Shown in pieces: positions 46,259 through 63,439 of a stretch of DNA of 64,000 nt. Each line of letters opens with the position of its first letter. The first letter of the stretch is position 1. The stretch is from Azolla caroliniana (lineage: Eukaryota > Polypodiophyta). Below the pieces are notes generated by a model that saw only the letters and a program-made list of their open reading frames with translations, was not told where the DNA came from and ran no database searches. The position numbers and the translations under genes were made by a program. The stretch is from the NCBI GenBank assembly GCA_043228905.1, contig JBHGNT010000009.1:5270001-5334000 (forward strand). The letters run 5' to 3'.

Positions 46259-47350
46259 AATGTATTAGGGAAAAGTACCGGGATACCCTTGGAAGTTTTT
46301 CTATTTACCAGAATGCCCCTAGAAGTTCCAAATTTACCAAACTACCCCTATATCCAAAAAAATACACTTTATAAAGCAATTATACACTCAAATCTACAAG
46401 CCCTATTTACCAGAATACCCTTCAAACACAAATTTCTTTACTTAAGCGATTCTTTAGGTCCTTTGTACCTAACAATGTAGTCTTTCTTTTCTTTCTTGTT
46501 CATTGGGTTGATCAATCGTCTTCATCATCAGGATATGGGGTTACCTTGTGCATTATTAGATATTTTGTTGAGTCGATAGATATATTTGATTTTGTGAATA
46601 TTTTTGGAATTACACTTTTTGTAGACGGATCAAAATGAACATGTAATTATTACATTTCGATAATTAATTTTGGTTTGCAAGTATTTTTTAAATTGAGGAG
46701 ATTTAGTTGTGATTGCATTTTGCTAACAAATTTTAGTGTAAAATCATGAAATTTGGTTTAAGATAGCATTTTAATAGCAAAGTGTTCTGTGAGATTTCGT
46801 TTAAAATGACATTTTGGTAGCAAAGTTTTTCGTGAGATTTGGTTTAACATTTTGGCCGCAAATTGTTTGTGAATCCGCAAATTCATGGATTTTGGCTTCA
46901 AAATGGCATCCCAATGGTAAATTTTGGTGTGCGATCAAATGTTTTGGTTTTAAGATTAAATTTTGGTCACTTCAATCACAAATTTTGGTTTTATGGGATT
47001 AAGCCAATATAACTCGGTGTAAATTCATAGAATTGGATTTTAAGGTGACCTTTCAATTGAAATTTTTGATATATAACATAATTTTGATAATTTAGTTTGA
47101 TTTATGATGTATTTTGAAAAATAAAAAGTGGTATAAATTGGTCAAAATAGGTATATAGTGGCATTATGGTAACTAAGTTTAGGTTTAAGGGTACTTTGGT
47201 AAATAAGGCTTGTAGATTTGAGTGTATAATTACTTTATAAAATGTATTTTTTTGGACATGGGGGTAGTTTGGTAAATTTGGAACTTCCAAGGGCATTCTG
47301 GTAAATAGACAAACTTCCAGGGGTATCCTGGTACTTTTCCCAATGTATTA
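46259..47350. mobile_element. non-autonomous Mutator-like element (1074 bp) with 9-bp TSD
   Basis: Element 46268-47341 flanked by identical 9-bp direct repeats AATGTATTA (46259-46267 and 47342-47350). Termini are inverted repeats of about 165 bp starting GGGAAAAGTACC(G/A)GGATACCC, roughly nine in ten bases matching. Long TIRs plus a 9-bp duplication define Mutator-like elements. The interior has no coding frame and consists of degenerate repeats of a TTTTGGT(A)GCAAA-like phrase, so it depends on an autonomous MULE elsewhere. Confidence 0.92.
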
Positions 47351-48048
47351 TTGGTTTTCTTTGGGCTAGTTTCTATGGGGAGTGTGTGTGTACGTAAATT
47401 TGGAGGAGAAGCACCACTATTTTTTAATTTTTTGCATGCACCTATCCTTATCGTTATATGGGCGCATGATGCCACTGAATTGTTGTATGACGTGCTCATA
47501 CATATTTCCTAATTGCTTCATTGTCATTGCTTATGTATCGTATCTCATATTTTTTCCTCCATTACCCCTAGCATGTTTCCAACCCTTTACCTTATTGTGC
47601 AAATAGTTGGCTCTTATTACATGGTCTTAACCTTAATCTCCTTAATTTTTATTTCAAGCCTCTCTTTAACCATAATCCAGTTTTAAATGTAAAATTTGAC
47701 GTTCTTGCGCTATTTCCATTTGCACACACCACATCACGACAACAAGTTGATCGTGTAGCCTTGCACGAGAGAATGATTTCGTCAGTTCCACAATACAACA
47801 AGGGTGTGCTCTCGTAAAGAGTTTTGACAAGGACTTCTCGTGCATGTAGCCTTTGGGGGAGAAACTAATTTTCTTTTGGGGCTTCATGGGGTTTTCATTC
47901 CTCATGTCCCCTGTTACACTTCTTCTTCGAGCTTAGAGAAGTTGTGATTAAATTGTAAAGCAAAATACGAGGACATTGTAATAAAAGCATGCAATTTACA
48001 AAGTAAATAATTCCAAAGCAACCACGTGGTTTTCTTTTAAGTTATTGG
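47351..48048. other. intergenic DNA, nothing recognised
   Basis: AT-rich, with a short unrecognised minus-strand frame (47666-47905). No repeats or gene features supported. Confidence 0.4.
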
Positions 48049-48221
48049 ATTCTAATCCTCGCATGAAGCGTTTTTACACATGAGGTCTTCTTGACTCGTG
48101 TACTTATTATGACGTGGCAAAGCAACCTCGAATGATTCTAATCCTCGCGTGAAGCGTTTTTACACATGAGGTCTTCTTGACTCGTGTACTTATTATGACG
48201 TGGCAAAGCAATTGATGAGGC
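48049..48221. repeat. 86-bp tandem duplication
   Basis: ATTCTAATCCTCGC at 48049 and 48135; the two 86-bp copies differ at only one or two positions in the shared stretch, so it is a recent duplication. A looser ~80-bp duplication (CCATGGAGG(C/T)TCCACC) lies at about 48870-48990. Confidence 0.9.
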
Positions 48222-49179
48222 GACAAACTATTCTGCGGGCATTACAAGCTTTTGGATTGTAAATGAGCTCTAGAGGCATAAACACTACCAATGTGATGTG
48301 TCCACCCACAACGCATAACGTAACAATCATGGCCACTCCTTCAACTTGCCATTCCTTTACAAGTGTCTTTACAATAAGGGTTGTGCCGATGCTCCACTCT
48401 CCGATTTTAATTGCAATGTCATTAATCATACACATGAAGCCATGTTAATACCAATAGGGTAGTGACTATATGTTGAATAGTAAGTATCTCATGGCAAATT
48501 AGATAGATATAAATTTATTAGAATACTTTAGCGCAAGCTAAAGCATGTGCACCAAATGGTGGCACATGCTTAGCCCATAGCGCATGGGAAGGCATAAGCA
48601 CTAAGTGGGGTACATGCTTAGTCTTGATTGCATATAACCCGTGTATAAGGGCATCTCATTATGAGGTAGGGGAGGGGGAAGAAAGGACCATTGTGAGCAT
48701 TGCAAACTATTTGTATGGTCATCCTAAATCTTTGATGCATAAAAGTGCTGAGTTAAAGTCTCTTTCTATCTTGTATAGTTTCCTTACCCTAATCATATAC
48801 ATCTCTTTCTCTAAACCAAATATTCTTTCTCAAATTATGTACGTCTCATCCATCTCTTAGTCTAGAAACCATGGAGGCTCCACCAGACACACTTTTGCAT
48901 GACAATGATGAGTTATAATATTACCTAGTCCATGGAGGTTCCACCCATGCACACAATTTAGACACGCTTTTGCATGATAACGATGAGTTATAAGTTTACC
49001 TTGTCTTGAGAGTATCTCACTCACTTCATGCAAATTTGTATAAAGACACGGTCATCTTATCCTCAATCCTCTCTATCACCCACTTAGTTTTTTAGGTCTT
49101 CCTTTGTTAGTACCAAGCACTTTATTGCGAAAACACCATATGCATGATCACAATTAACAATCAACAACTAGGTTTGAGA

Positions 49180-49645
49180 GTGTGAAAACCAAATCGTTAA
49201 AAAGTGTTGAAACTCGAACCGAACCACGAAACTGTTCAAACCGAAACCATTAAAACAAAATTGTCACCAAAACTCTAAACCGTTAAACCATTAAATCGTT
49301 AAAACCGTGGTTTCGTGGTTCAGTTTCTGTTTTCAAGTTGGGTCAAAATTTAAAATATTTCTATCTTTCCAAGTTTTAATTTTTCTAAATTGTAAATATC
49401 TTTTCTAAAATGTGAGAATTAGGCTTAAAAATGAAAAGGTTATTTAAAAAAAGCTTTAAAAAAATTAACCGCTAACCCTAAACCATCAAACCATTTTAAC
49501 CGAACTGAACCGTTCACACCCTAACCGAACCGAAATCGATCTGTTTAAAAAACTTGAAATTGAATCAAACCGAACTGTTTTAAACCGTTAAGTTGTGGTT
49601 TCACAGTTGGGTTCGGTTCAAACCGAACCGTTAACAATTGTCATA
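49180..49645. mobile_element. CGGTT-rich small element, probable old hAT-like MITE
   Basis: Dense in AACCGAACCG / CGGTTCGGTT phrases at both ends, in opposite orientation around an AT-rich middle, as in the better-preserved element at 53501. It shares a TTTTAA(T)TTTT and TGTGAGAAT(T/A)AGGC middle with it in inverse orientation. Its ends are eroded and no target duplication was found. Confidence 0.5.
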
Positions 49646-50937
49646 ATGTTGACCATCCACTTATAATGTTTATTGTTTGTTTGTGTGTGTGTGTTAGATG
49701 TAACCCATATTTGTGGTGCACACTAGAATGCATTTTGTAGATTTCACACATTTCTATGTAATATGCTATATCCTTGTACATTATTGGTCATTGATACTTC
49801 TTTAACTTGGAGAATAACAACCATATTCCTTTATGCTCGTCTCATAAGCTATCTTGGAATTCAGCAATCAATATAATTTGTTCTTCTTTTTTGCACACCA
49901 TCCTAGGTGGGGCTCCTACCCTTTTCTTGGAGTGCCCCCATAGGTGCCCTTTGCACAAAGAGATTTTGCAAACTTTCTAACAATTTAGTGGCGATCTTCT
50001 TTCAAGTATATATTGTAATCTTAATATAATTGAGCGAGTTCATTTGCATGAGGGTTTATTTTTAGTAACATGTTGGTCTTCGAAATTTGTGTGCTAGCTT
50101 ATGTTAGGTATCTCATTCAAGTTATCAAAATTGATGACGACTACCCCAAACTTTCCAACTGAGACCATTTTCAATTTCCCACAAAAACACATTCCGAATT
50201 AATGTATCAAAATTATCCCGCAAATTTGGCACAATCCAATTCATTTATACTTACCCGCTAGGTGTAAGCCATGTCGTTGATGGCAAGCTTGCTTTGTTAT
50301 GAATGAAGTTAGGTGATGTCAACTTTTTCTAAAAAGCTATGTATTTAATTGTGGCCAATGACTCATGAGGGAGCTTTACTAACACTTTGGAGGGGAGATG
50401 ATTGGGGTCATGGGTGTCCGTAGCTTCACCCTACCATCTAATATATAGCCCTTGAGATGACTAAAACTTTTTACACTAATTATAGTCCCTAATCCCAACC
50501 ATCTAGGTTAGGATATACATTGAGCCTTTACCTCATATTATACCCTTCTACATGTCCCCACATCTACACAAAGACTCGGCTATAAGGTTTATGATTGAGC
50601 TTGTCATCACAAAATATTCCATCCATGCCCACAACAATATATTTTAAGTGGAAAAGGATCCGAAGAAAATATTGTGAGTTGGTTCATTTGTCTTTCTTGA
50701 AGACAATGTTTAAGCATTCACATCACCCCTTTGTGCTATAACATATTCTTAAGCATAATTTCCTCCTCGTAAAGAAATAGTTATATTCTCATTGATAATG
50801 GTCTCTAATAATGTGTAACACTTATGATGAAATGATGGGGATTTCATACTGAGGTGATCCCACTTTAAAGTACATAATGATAACATGTAGTCAACATATA
50901 TAAACATATTTGCTTATAATAAGTAAGCAATCAACAT
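49646..50937. other. intergenic DNA, nothing recognised
   Basis: AT-rich with no supported gene, array or element ends. Confidence 0.4.
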
Positions 50938-51600
50938 AGCGTGGGAACCTTAGCTCTCATAATTGTGTAGCGTGCCCAAATGCAATAGAATCAATCCGAC
51001 ACACACTATGGGACTGTCTAGAGACCCACCGAATATGGTGGGGGGTTGGCCGCCTATTGCAATTATGTCAGGTGCAAGACACAATCAAGCGGGGAAATGT
51101 ATGTTGGTTATCAAGGTAGGGCCTAGTTTACAGGTGCGAGCATCGGGAAGGGGGGATGACTTTGGTGATAAAAGCAAAATAGGTTTTTTTTTCCCACCAT
51201 CGGCAATATCCACTCAACTCCTATTAATGTCAAATCTCAAGTTGTGTTGGAATTGGTCAACCCCATAACTCTTTGGACTCTATATGGAAACAACAATGTA
51301 GACGAGTCTTCTCCAACCAAACCGCGCATCCAATAATGTTAATGCAAGAGATGTGGAGCGAAGTTGTAGCCACTCTAAAGAGCCAATACAATGGCCTCAA
51401 GGGCGGCTCCAATGGAGTTGAAAGACAACGACTAGCCTTCATCCAAAATTAGTCATCCTCTCCCTTTCTTGAGTTAGTGTGCATCCACATAAGATGGAAC
51501 TATTGTGTCCCTATAGGAATTCGTATATGTATAACACTCTCATCTGTAAGATTTTATAACTAATGGAAGGAGTTTTTTTTTGAAAAAAACGAAAAGAAAA
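50938..51600 (+). pseudogene. second 5'-truncated copy of the LINE at 6295
   Basis: From GTGGGAACCT the sequence follows 6981-7463 and then, without interruption, 12952-13105, including the zf-RVT coding region now broken by frameshifts. It ends in the same GGAAGGAG plus T-run, followed by an A-rich tail (about 51580-51602). It supplies the empty site proving the Copia insertion at 7464. Confidence 0.88.
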
Positions 51601-51697
51601 AAAGTCGCCACTATTACCAACAAATATGAATTTCACAATGTTGTTATTGTGCCAACACAAAAATGCACACATCAAACTTCAATTTAGGTTAGCCAAA

Positions 51698-51732
<35 letters not shown>

Positions 51733-53492
51733 GAAGTCAAAATAGTTAACGGTCTTATTGGCCATCTATTCAAGATATGAATTGCACATACGGTCAAGTT
51801 AAGGAAATGCGTTGATTTTGTATGTCTTATTGTATGTGCTAGATATTAAGAAAAAGTTTATGTCATTGGGCAACTTGTTGAATGTTCAAATGCACCTGTA
51901 TTTTGGACACCTTGGTTGATAGTTGGAAATTGAACAACTGAATGTTTTTTGTGGATATATGTATATGACATACTAGTTCTAAGGTTGCATAGAACTAATG
52001 CTTCAATGCCAACATATACATGGTATTACAACCCCCAACTAAACAAGATATGAAATCTTAATGTGAAAATATAGTGTTTATATATTATGAGACTTTAATA
52101 AATGGGCAAGTTGCAACCCCACATGTTAAACAACTTTTAGTGACGCCAATTGCATTGGGAATGAAGAAACATTGGTTTTGTTGTACTGAGCACACCATTC
52201 ACAAAGAAACAAGAAACAGATTCGTGATTTTGAATAGAACCAAAAGACAGTTAATAATAGTAGATATTGGTAGTTGCAAACAATAACAAATAGGTTTAAA
52301 CAACTTCTCACAAATAAAATTGACCTATCACCTCACCAACCTATCTATATTGTGGGTTCACAAATTTACATTGTTGTTAAGTGGTTTAAATTTAGTTAAG
52401 GGTAAGTGAAGTCTCGAGCATTGGATTTAATGTTGCATTTGTTTATGTCTCGTAAAGCGGGGGTTTTATCTACATATTACATAGGAGAGAAAACCAACAT
52501 CATTACCAGCCACTATCGATGTCAACATTGATATGAAAAGAGCATCGTATATAGCGTTATGATCTTTACCCTATTTACTATTTCCAAATAGTTAAAATAT
52601 ATCTAAGTTGTGGACGAATCATGAAATAAATGTGGTGGACATCATCTAGAAGGTGTAAATATGTTATTTAAAAAGGGGTAGGATAGGCTATAATGATCAA
52701 TTGACACTCGATCCCAATATTGGGCTTGGAAGAACCGGTAAAAAGTTAGTCAATGTGAATCATATTATACGAAGACGAGTGCCATTAATAATAGATAATT
52801 TCCACGCTCTCTATTAATATGTAGATGGAAGAAGTGCACACTAGAGTTGTCTATACCATTTGTGTTTTAGTAAATTTGTATGGTCAATACCACATTCAAA
52901 TGATCAAGATTCTTATTGTTGAATGTTTACCACAAGGAATTAAACAAATAGATTGACTCCACAAATTTTAATATGACCAAAAAAGAAGAAGAATAAAGCT
53001 ATACATTTGTATGTTTAATCATTCCACTTGACCAAATACATGCCTAGCTCAATATTCCTAATCCACAACTGGTATGATGTAAACAAGCATAATCCACGAA
53101 CTCCTCGAGAAAACACTGCCATGAACAACAGAAGGTGCTTAACATTAATTGCCAAACCTGAACTAACACAACTTAGTGGAATTTTTCTCTATATCACTAT
53201 GCAAACAATGAATTTTGAAAACTCAGGGGATTTTTTTTACAAGAATTATGATCCACCAATCTACACTTGTAGGAACCAAACTTGAGGTTGCTCTTATGAT
53301 ATGATGTCAATAAGATGGATGTCACGTGAATAAGATTAGTATAGGGTACGCACATGTCCAATCATTTGAAAAAAGAAAAACTCGATGGATGTAATGCCAA
53401 ATTAACTGTTTTGAACTTAAAGCTTATAAAGTTGTCACATACAACAAATTCACAAAAGGAAAACACTTAGGAATTGCCACATTGTGTGGGAT
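51601..53492. other. intergenic DNA with a (TA)n tract
   Basis: (TA)n at 51701-51729. Otherwise AT-rich; frames at 52074-52286 and 53028-53285 show no recognised motif. Confidence 0.4.
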
Positions 53493-53936
53493 TGGAAATA
53501 ACAATCGGCAACGGTTTGGTTTGAACCGAACCGAACTGCGAAACCACGACTTAACGGTTTAAATAGTTTGGTTCGGTTTAGATTTGAGTTTTTTTTTAAG
53601 GTTTGGTTCGGTTTCAACAGGTAGAAATCGTGGTTTAAACGATTTTTTATTTTTAAAATTTTAAAAAATTGTTTTTAATCAATCTTTTCATTTTCATGCC
53701 TTATTCTCACATTTTAGGAAAATCTTTAAAATTTTGAAAATTTAAATAATAGAATATTTTAAATTAAAAAAATTTGACCTAAGTTGAAAACCGAAACTGA
53801 ACCACGAAACTGTAGTTTTTTTTTTTTTAATGGTTTGATTTAACGGTTTCGTAGTTCGGTTCAGTTTAGGTTTCTAAAAATTTAAACGGTTCGGTTTTGA
53901 CCCTCTCGAACCGTTGCCGATTGTGAACTGGAAATA
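53493..53936. mobile_element. hAT-like MITE (428 bp) with 8-bp TSD
   Basis: Inverted termini ACAATCGGCAACGGTT (53501-53516) and its exact complement ending at 53924, interior AT-rich with CGGTT phrases. TGGAAATA occurs at 53493-53500 and at 53929-53936; an extra GAAC lies between the right terminus and the right duplication. Eight-base duplications and short TIRs point to hAT. No coding capacity. Confidence 0.75.
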
Positions 53937-53943
53937 TACTCAA

Positions 53944-54070
53944 GTAGGAATAAGCAACAACGAGCCCAAACCGGTTAAGGAAGCTGAGGCCTGAACCACG
54001 AAACCGTTTAAAAAACGGTCTGACGGTTGGGTTCAGGCTTTGAGCCGAGAGCCGTTACCGATTTTCCTAC
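53944..54070. mobile_element. 127-bp CGGTT-type inverted-repeat element
   Basis: Starts GTAGGAATAAG and ends TTTTCCTAC, with complementary internal phrases (AACCACGAAACCGT, GGTTGGGTTCAGG), so it can fold on itself. It shares phrases with the neighbouring hAT-like MITE only 8 bp away. Confidence 0.5.
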
Positions 54071-55899
54071 AGGCAGGAGGCTAGCGCTGCAGAATCGATG
54101 GATATGGTGGAAGCGAGCCAAATTTAGAAAAGCGATGGTCGAATCAGAATGAGAAGGGTCTTTACAGAAACGTCGCATCCGATTGATTGAGCAGGAACAG
54201 AGGGAGCAGCAGAGATTGATTGAGCAGAGAGACTGATTGAACAGAGACTGATTGAGCAGAGAGACTGATGGAAACAGACACAGACACAGACACAGACACA
54301 GACAGAGAGAGATGAGAGACAGAGAGAATTGATTGATTGATAAAGGGAAAAGGATTCACAGGAACATTGAAGAAAATGGAAAGCCGGTGGTCTGCCAGCT
54401 GTACGGCGACCGGCTGCTGCCGGTTTGACTGCTGACCCCACACAGCCTTGACTCCTTGACCGGAACAGACCCTAAAGACCCCCCAAAAAAAACAAAAAAA
54501 CAGACACATTTTATTCATTTGATTGTTTTACAAATTTCTGGATTCTTCCAATTCCTTTATTTCTATCTCTCTCTCTCTCTTTTTCATTTTTTTTTTTTCC
54601 TGATGTAAATTGTTTTGACAGCTGATGTTAATTGTTTGTTCGTTTATGAGACCAAAGTAATTAATTTGTGCTTTTTTTCTTGGATTTCCTTTTGCTTCCT
54701 CTGTCCAGACTCAAGAGTAAAAAACAACAAAAAAAAAAAACAGAAAAATTCAATAAATAAATTGTTTTTAAATTATAAAATTTATTATTATTATTATTTG
54801 ATTTCCATTTTGCTGCTTTTGCTTTTTAATGTGTTCTTTCTTTTTTCTTAATCCCAAATCAGAAGAGAAATTTATTGAGAGAAAAACCAACAAATTTAGG
54901 CAGAAAAGGCAATATATAATAAAATGTATTCATTTTTCTAAAAATGTTTTCTTTACTTACACTTACGATGTGAGAGTGGATCAAACAAATCTCTAAAGCC
55001 TCTTAACGAAAAAGCAAAGATTAAAAAAAGAAAAAATCAAACAAAACTTGGGTTTTCTTCTTTTGGGGGGTTTTTGGAAGGAAAGCATTAATTGCTAACC
55101 AAACAAAAAGCATCAGGGATTTTAAAGAGCAAAAAGCAAATTCTTGCCTGAAATCTGCAACTCATTTTATTTTATCTGCCTGTAATTTGCAAATTGGGTT
55201 TTTCTGTTGATTTGGGCTTTTGCTTTTCTTTTTTCATTTCTCTATAAATTTCCTTTAAATCCTCTCTGTATATCATCAATCAATCAATCAATCAATCAAA
55301 TCAATCGATCCATCCACTCAGAGAAACACAAAAAAGACAGAAATTTTTGAACCTCCTCTTACTCCTCCTACTTATCATCATCATCATCATCATCATCCAA
55401 TTCATCTCCTTCTGACCTCTTGATCTTTCATGCCCAAACTTCTCCCGTCGATTTCATGATCATGATGATTAATGGCAAGGAATTAATCCCAAGCTCTGCC
55501 TGTAAATTACACAGTTTTCTTTCCCTCTCTGATTTCCTCTTCTGTCTTTCTTCTTCGCAATGTAGATTTCTGGGCTCACTTCCTCTGCAGTTTTCTTGAA
55601 CAGTTTTACCAAAAATGATTCAGCCTTAGATTCACCCCTGTTTTTAGTTATCGAAATAACACTCTCTGTCCCTGAGCTTCTTCTTCAACAACAAAAAGAG
55701 AAAGAAAAGAAAAGAAAAGAAAAGAAAAGAAAAGAAAAGAAAAGAAAAGAAAAGAAAAGAAAAGAAAATCCCCTGCTGAATCGAAAGATTCCCCTGTTTT
55801 TTGTTTCCCCTCTTCAACAAGAGAAGGCAGGCTATATAGTGAATGGATGAAAATCTCAGCCACCGCAATTTTTATCTGTAAGAAAGGCAGTCTGCAAAA
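54071..55899 (+). promoter_or_regulatory. promoter and long 5' leader of the GSK3 gene
   Basis: Contains a CAGACA hexanucleotide run (54275-54306), a TATAAAT at 55243-55249 that could set transcription start near 55275, then a pyrimidine-rich leader. The leader has AATC repeats (55278-55298), TCA repeats (55374-55397), several upstream ATGs (55432-55471) and an (AAAAG)n run (55700-55767). The upstream ATGs could limit translation. A 5' UTR intron is possible. Confidence 0.45.
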
Positions 55900-60770
<4,871 letters not shown>

Positions 60771-62454
60771 TTTAGGTTGGAAAAATTAATATTCTTCTTC
60801 TTCTTCTTCTTCATGATGGTGTATAATCATTGATGTGTGGTTTATGATTGAGCAAAGTAAATCACTACTTATGCTATGTCATTCTAACAGCTGTTGGAGA
60901 GAAGCATGCCCCTATTGTATATTTTCTAACACCAGAAATTGGACATACCAAAGGGATAGATAGGTTTAAGGTGGATGTCTGATGTATATCTGTTCTATAT
61001 TTAGTAGATTCAGAGAAGTGTAATCCTACATGTTGTAGCAAAAATCTTAGAAAGTCAAATGTTTAGCAATTAAAGGCTTGTTTAAAATCTAGGCTGCATA
61101 TACAACCTTTCAACGGACATCTTAGGAGTATTGATATGGCTAAAATAATTATCATTCCAACCCATGATGTGCGATGATGTGTAGTAGGAAATTTTGGTTG
61201 TACATGGAGTATTCTCTTTTTGTAATGTGGACTTTCGTTTAATATCATGATAATGCTGACTTTTGTATGATATTATGAAACGTTTTTATGTCTGATATTT
61301 CAGATCCAGTCTTACTGTTTTTTATGATTGTCTATGAATTTCCTTGAGACAATGATTTTATCAATTACAAGATCGAGCAGTGTTTGGACAAAATGGGGCA
61401 ATACATCTAACCATGAGGTATTTGGATTAAGCCTCCCACCCATTGAAGCTTCAACAATGAAATAGTAACATTTTTTGCATTTATTGTTAAAGACACAAAT
61501 TCTAAATCATGAAATGGTTATAATTGATATGTTTTGTATTGTTGAGAATTAGCAAAATACAACCTATGTTATGAATATGGCCTACAACCTCACAAGACAA
61601 TAAAGGTTATGTTCAATTTACTTTATAAGGTTTAGGAATTAAGTGATACATTAGATTCATAAGTGGTACTATCTATGATGAAGGTAACATTCCAGATGTT
61701 TTATATCCCTGGGTTAAATGATGCAATTTAATCATTCTGTAAGAGTTTCTATAAGATCATCTAAATCTGAGGATACCATTCCATGTGTTCACATTGATGA
61801 AAATTAAAAGATACAACACATTTAAGAAAAAATGATGTCCTCATTTGTAAGAGCTTCTATGATATTCCTTTTTTTTACATTGATCTGAGGGTGACATTCT
61901 ATGTGTTTTCTTTTATGTTGACTTAAGAAAAAACGTGCACTAAATTTTGTAGAACAGTAAAGCTAATATTCCCATGTGCTTTGTATCAATAGACATTTCA
62001 AAATTCTAACTTAATTTTATTACTTTCAGTTCATTAAACATGAAAATTTTCTACCACAACATGCTTAAGATGAGCAGAATTTCAATACCTAAAAAACAAA
62101 TGTATCAAATATGAGAGGCAAACAAACATAATGTTCCGGATTGGTTGACAGACAAGGTAAGGTGCATGAATAAACAAACCTTTCATCCCAACCCAAACGA
62201 CAGTATCATTGGTGTGGCACATGAAGCAATCAACCTTCCAATAGAAACATCAAGGCTATCATTACGGCAAATGGTGCTGTATTTCATTATATTGTGAGCA
62301 TTTATAACAAAAGCACTACAATGTGGGTTAAACTTTATCCTATTTAGATCCTGTAATTGGATCCAAAGCAAAAAGAGCTTAATCGTGATCAAACTTGATG
62401 CCTCCATGTCAGTTATCATGCAGTATACATTGTCAGTTATCACGTAGTATACTT
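60771..62454. other. convergent intergenic region
   Basis: 3' flanks of the GSK3 gene (+) and the arabinofuranosidase gene (-). A TTC run at 60794-60811 lies in the probable kinase 3' UTR. Otherwise AT-rich with nothing recognised. Confidence 0.5.
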
Positions 62455-63439
62455 TCATGCTTCAAAAATTTTGTAAAGTGGTGTCATAAGCTGAATGGTT
62501 ATCAGATTCAAGGAAAATGCAGGAATGTCTACATCCATGTTAGTTCGAGCATTTTGAAGAGTTTCCAACTTGGGAACAATCTGAAAGAATAAAAAAAATG
62601 CAATATGGTCTTAAAATGCATAAAAATGTATATCACCATTTCAAAGATGCATCAATCCACTTCTATATGATCCTTCAAGTAGTGACCTGAAAATCGAACA
62701 GGTGGAAAGGAGAGGTATTATTTTTGCACACCTGTTGCTTTTGGTTAAAGCTGTTCTCATCCATGACACTTTTAGACATTAATCTTGTGATTGTTGCTGC
62801 CTCATTGATCTCACCAGAAAGCAATCCATTCATCACAAGATGGATCGTGCTGTTAGATTTTCCAAAATTTACTACCTGAATATTTGATAAAAAGAGTGAT
62901 ATTCGTAAGTCTTGGGTGACTGATTTAGAGAGAAAAAAGGTCCTCAATGTTTTAAAACGCTTAAACTAATACCTTAATGTCTAGATATTCTAAATCATTG
63001 CCATCATCATATCTTCTTATGACCGAAGCCATGATGACATTCAATGCGCTTTCTTCCACTGTTATCAAAGATGGAACCAAAGTTGCCCCACTTGAATCTC
63101 TGAAAAACATCTGAATCCAATAGCTTGGTGTGCCATAGCTTTGCCAGGAATCGAAAACAATGGCATCAGGATTCCATCTGTAATACAAAAAATAAGAAAA
63201 TTTGACAATTTTATGTTGCTTATAATATTACAAATTGTAAAGAGATGATATGAGGATATACATACACACACACACACACACACATAATATGCATATGCAT
63301 ATGTACGTGTGTCTGTGTGTATATCTATAGAGAGATAGATATATAGATAACTTTATCACTAGATAGTAAAGCATCAATTTACCTTCTATCATTATTGTTG
63401 ACAAAGAGTGGTGCATAGCTCGCCATTTCAACCACATCA
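62455..63439 (-). CDS. alpha-L-arabinofuranosidase (GH51), last four exons
   Basis: Minus-strand exons 63439-63383, 63177-62973, 62875-62732 and 62580-62455 (stop at 62457-62455), phases consistent and introns GT-AG. The product shows the C-terminal part of plant GH51 enzymes: VVEMASYAPLFVNNNDRR, WNPDAIVFDSWQSYGTPSYW, FFRDSSGA, then the beta-sandwich region with VVNFGKSN and a final IVPKLETLQ...SLNLITIQL. These enzymes release arabinofuranose from cell-wall arabinan and arabinoxylan. The catalytic Glu residues and the N-terminus lie in upstream exons beyond 64000; none of those exons were found up to the edge. Confidence 0.88.

Noticed and set aside
54124-54518. Minus-strand frames with Ser/Gln/Val repeats
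   Set aside because: Produced by CAGACA and GATTGA repeats in the kinase promoter region.
55596-55850. Plus-strand frame with a Lys-Arg-Glu run before the kinase start
   Set aside because: The run is the (AAAAG)n microsatellite; it is at most an upstream open frame, not a conserved protein.
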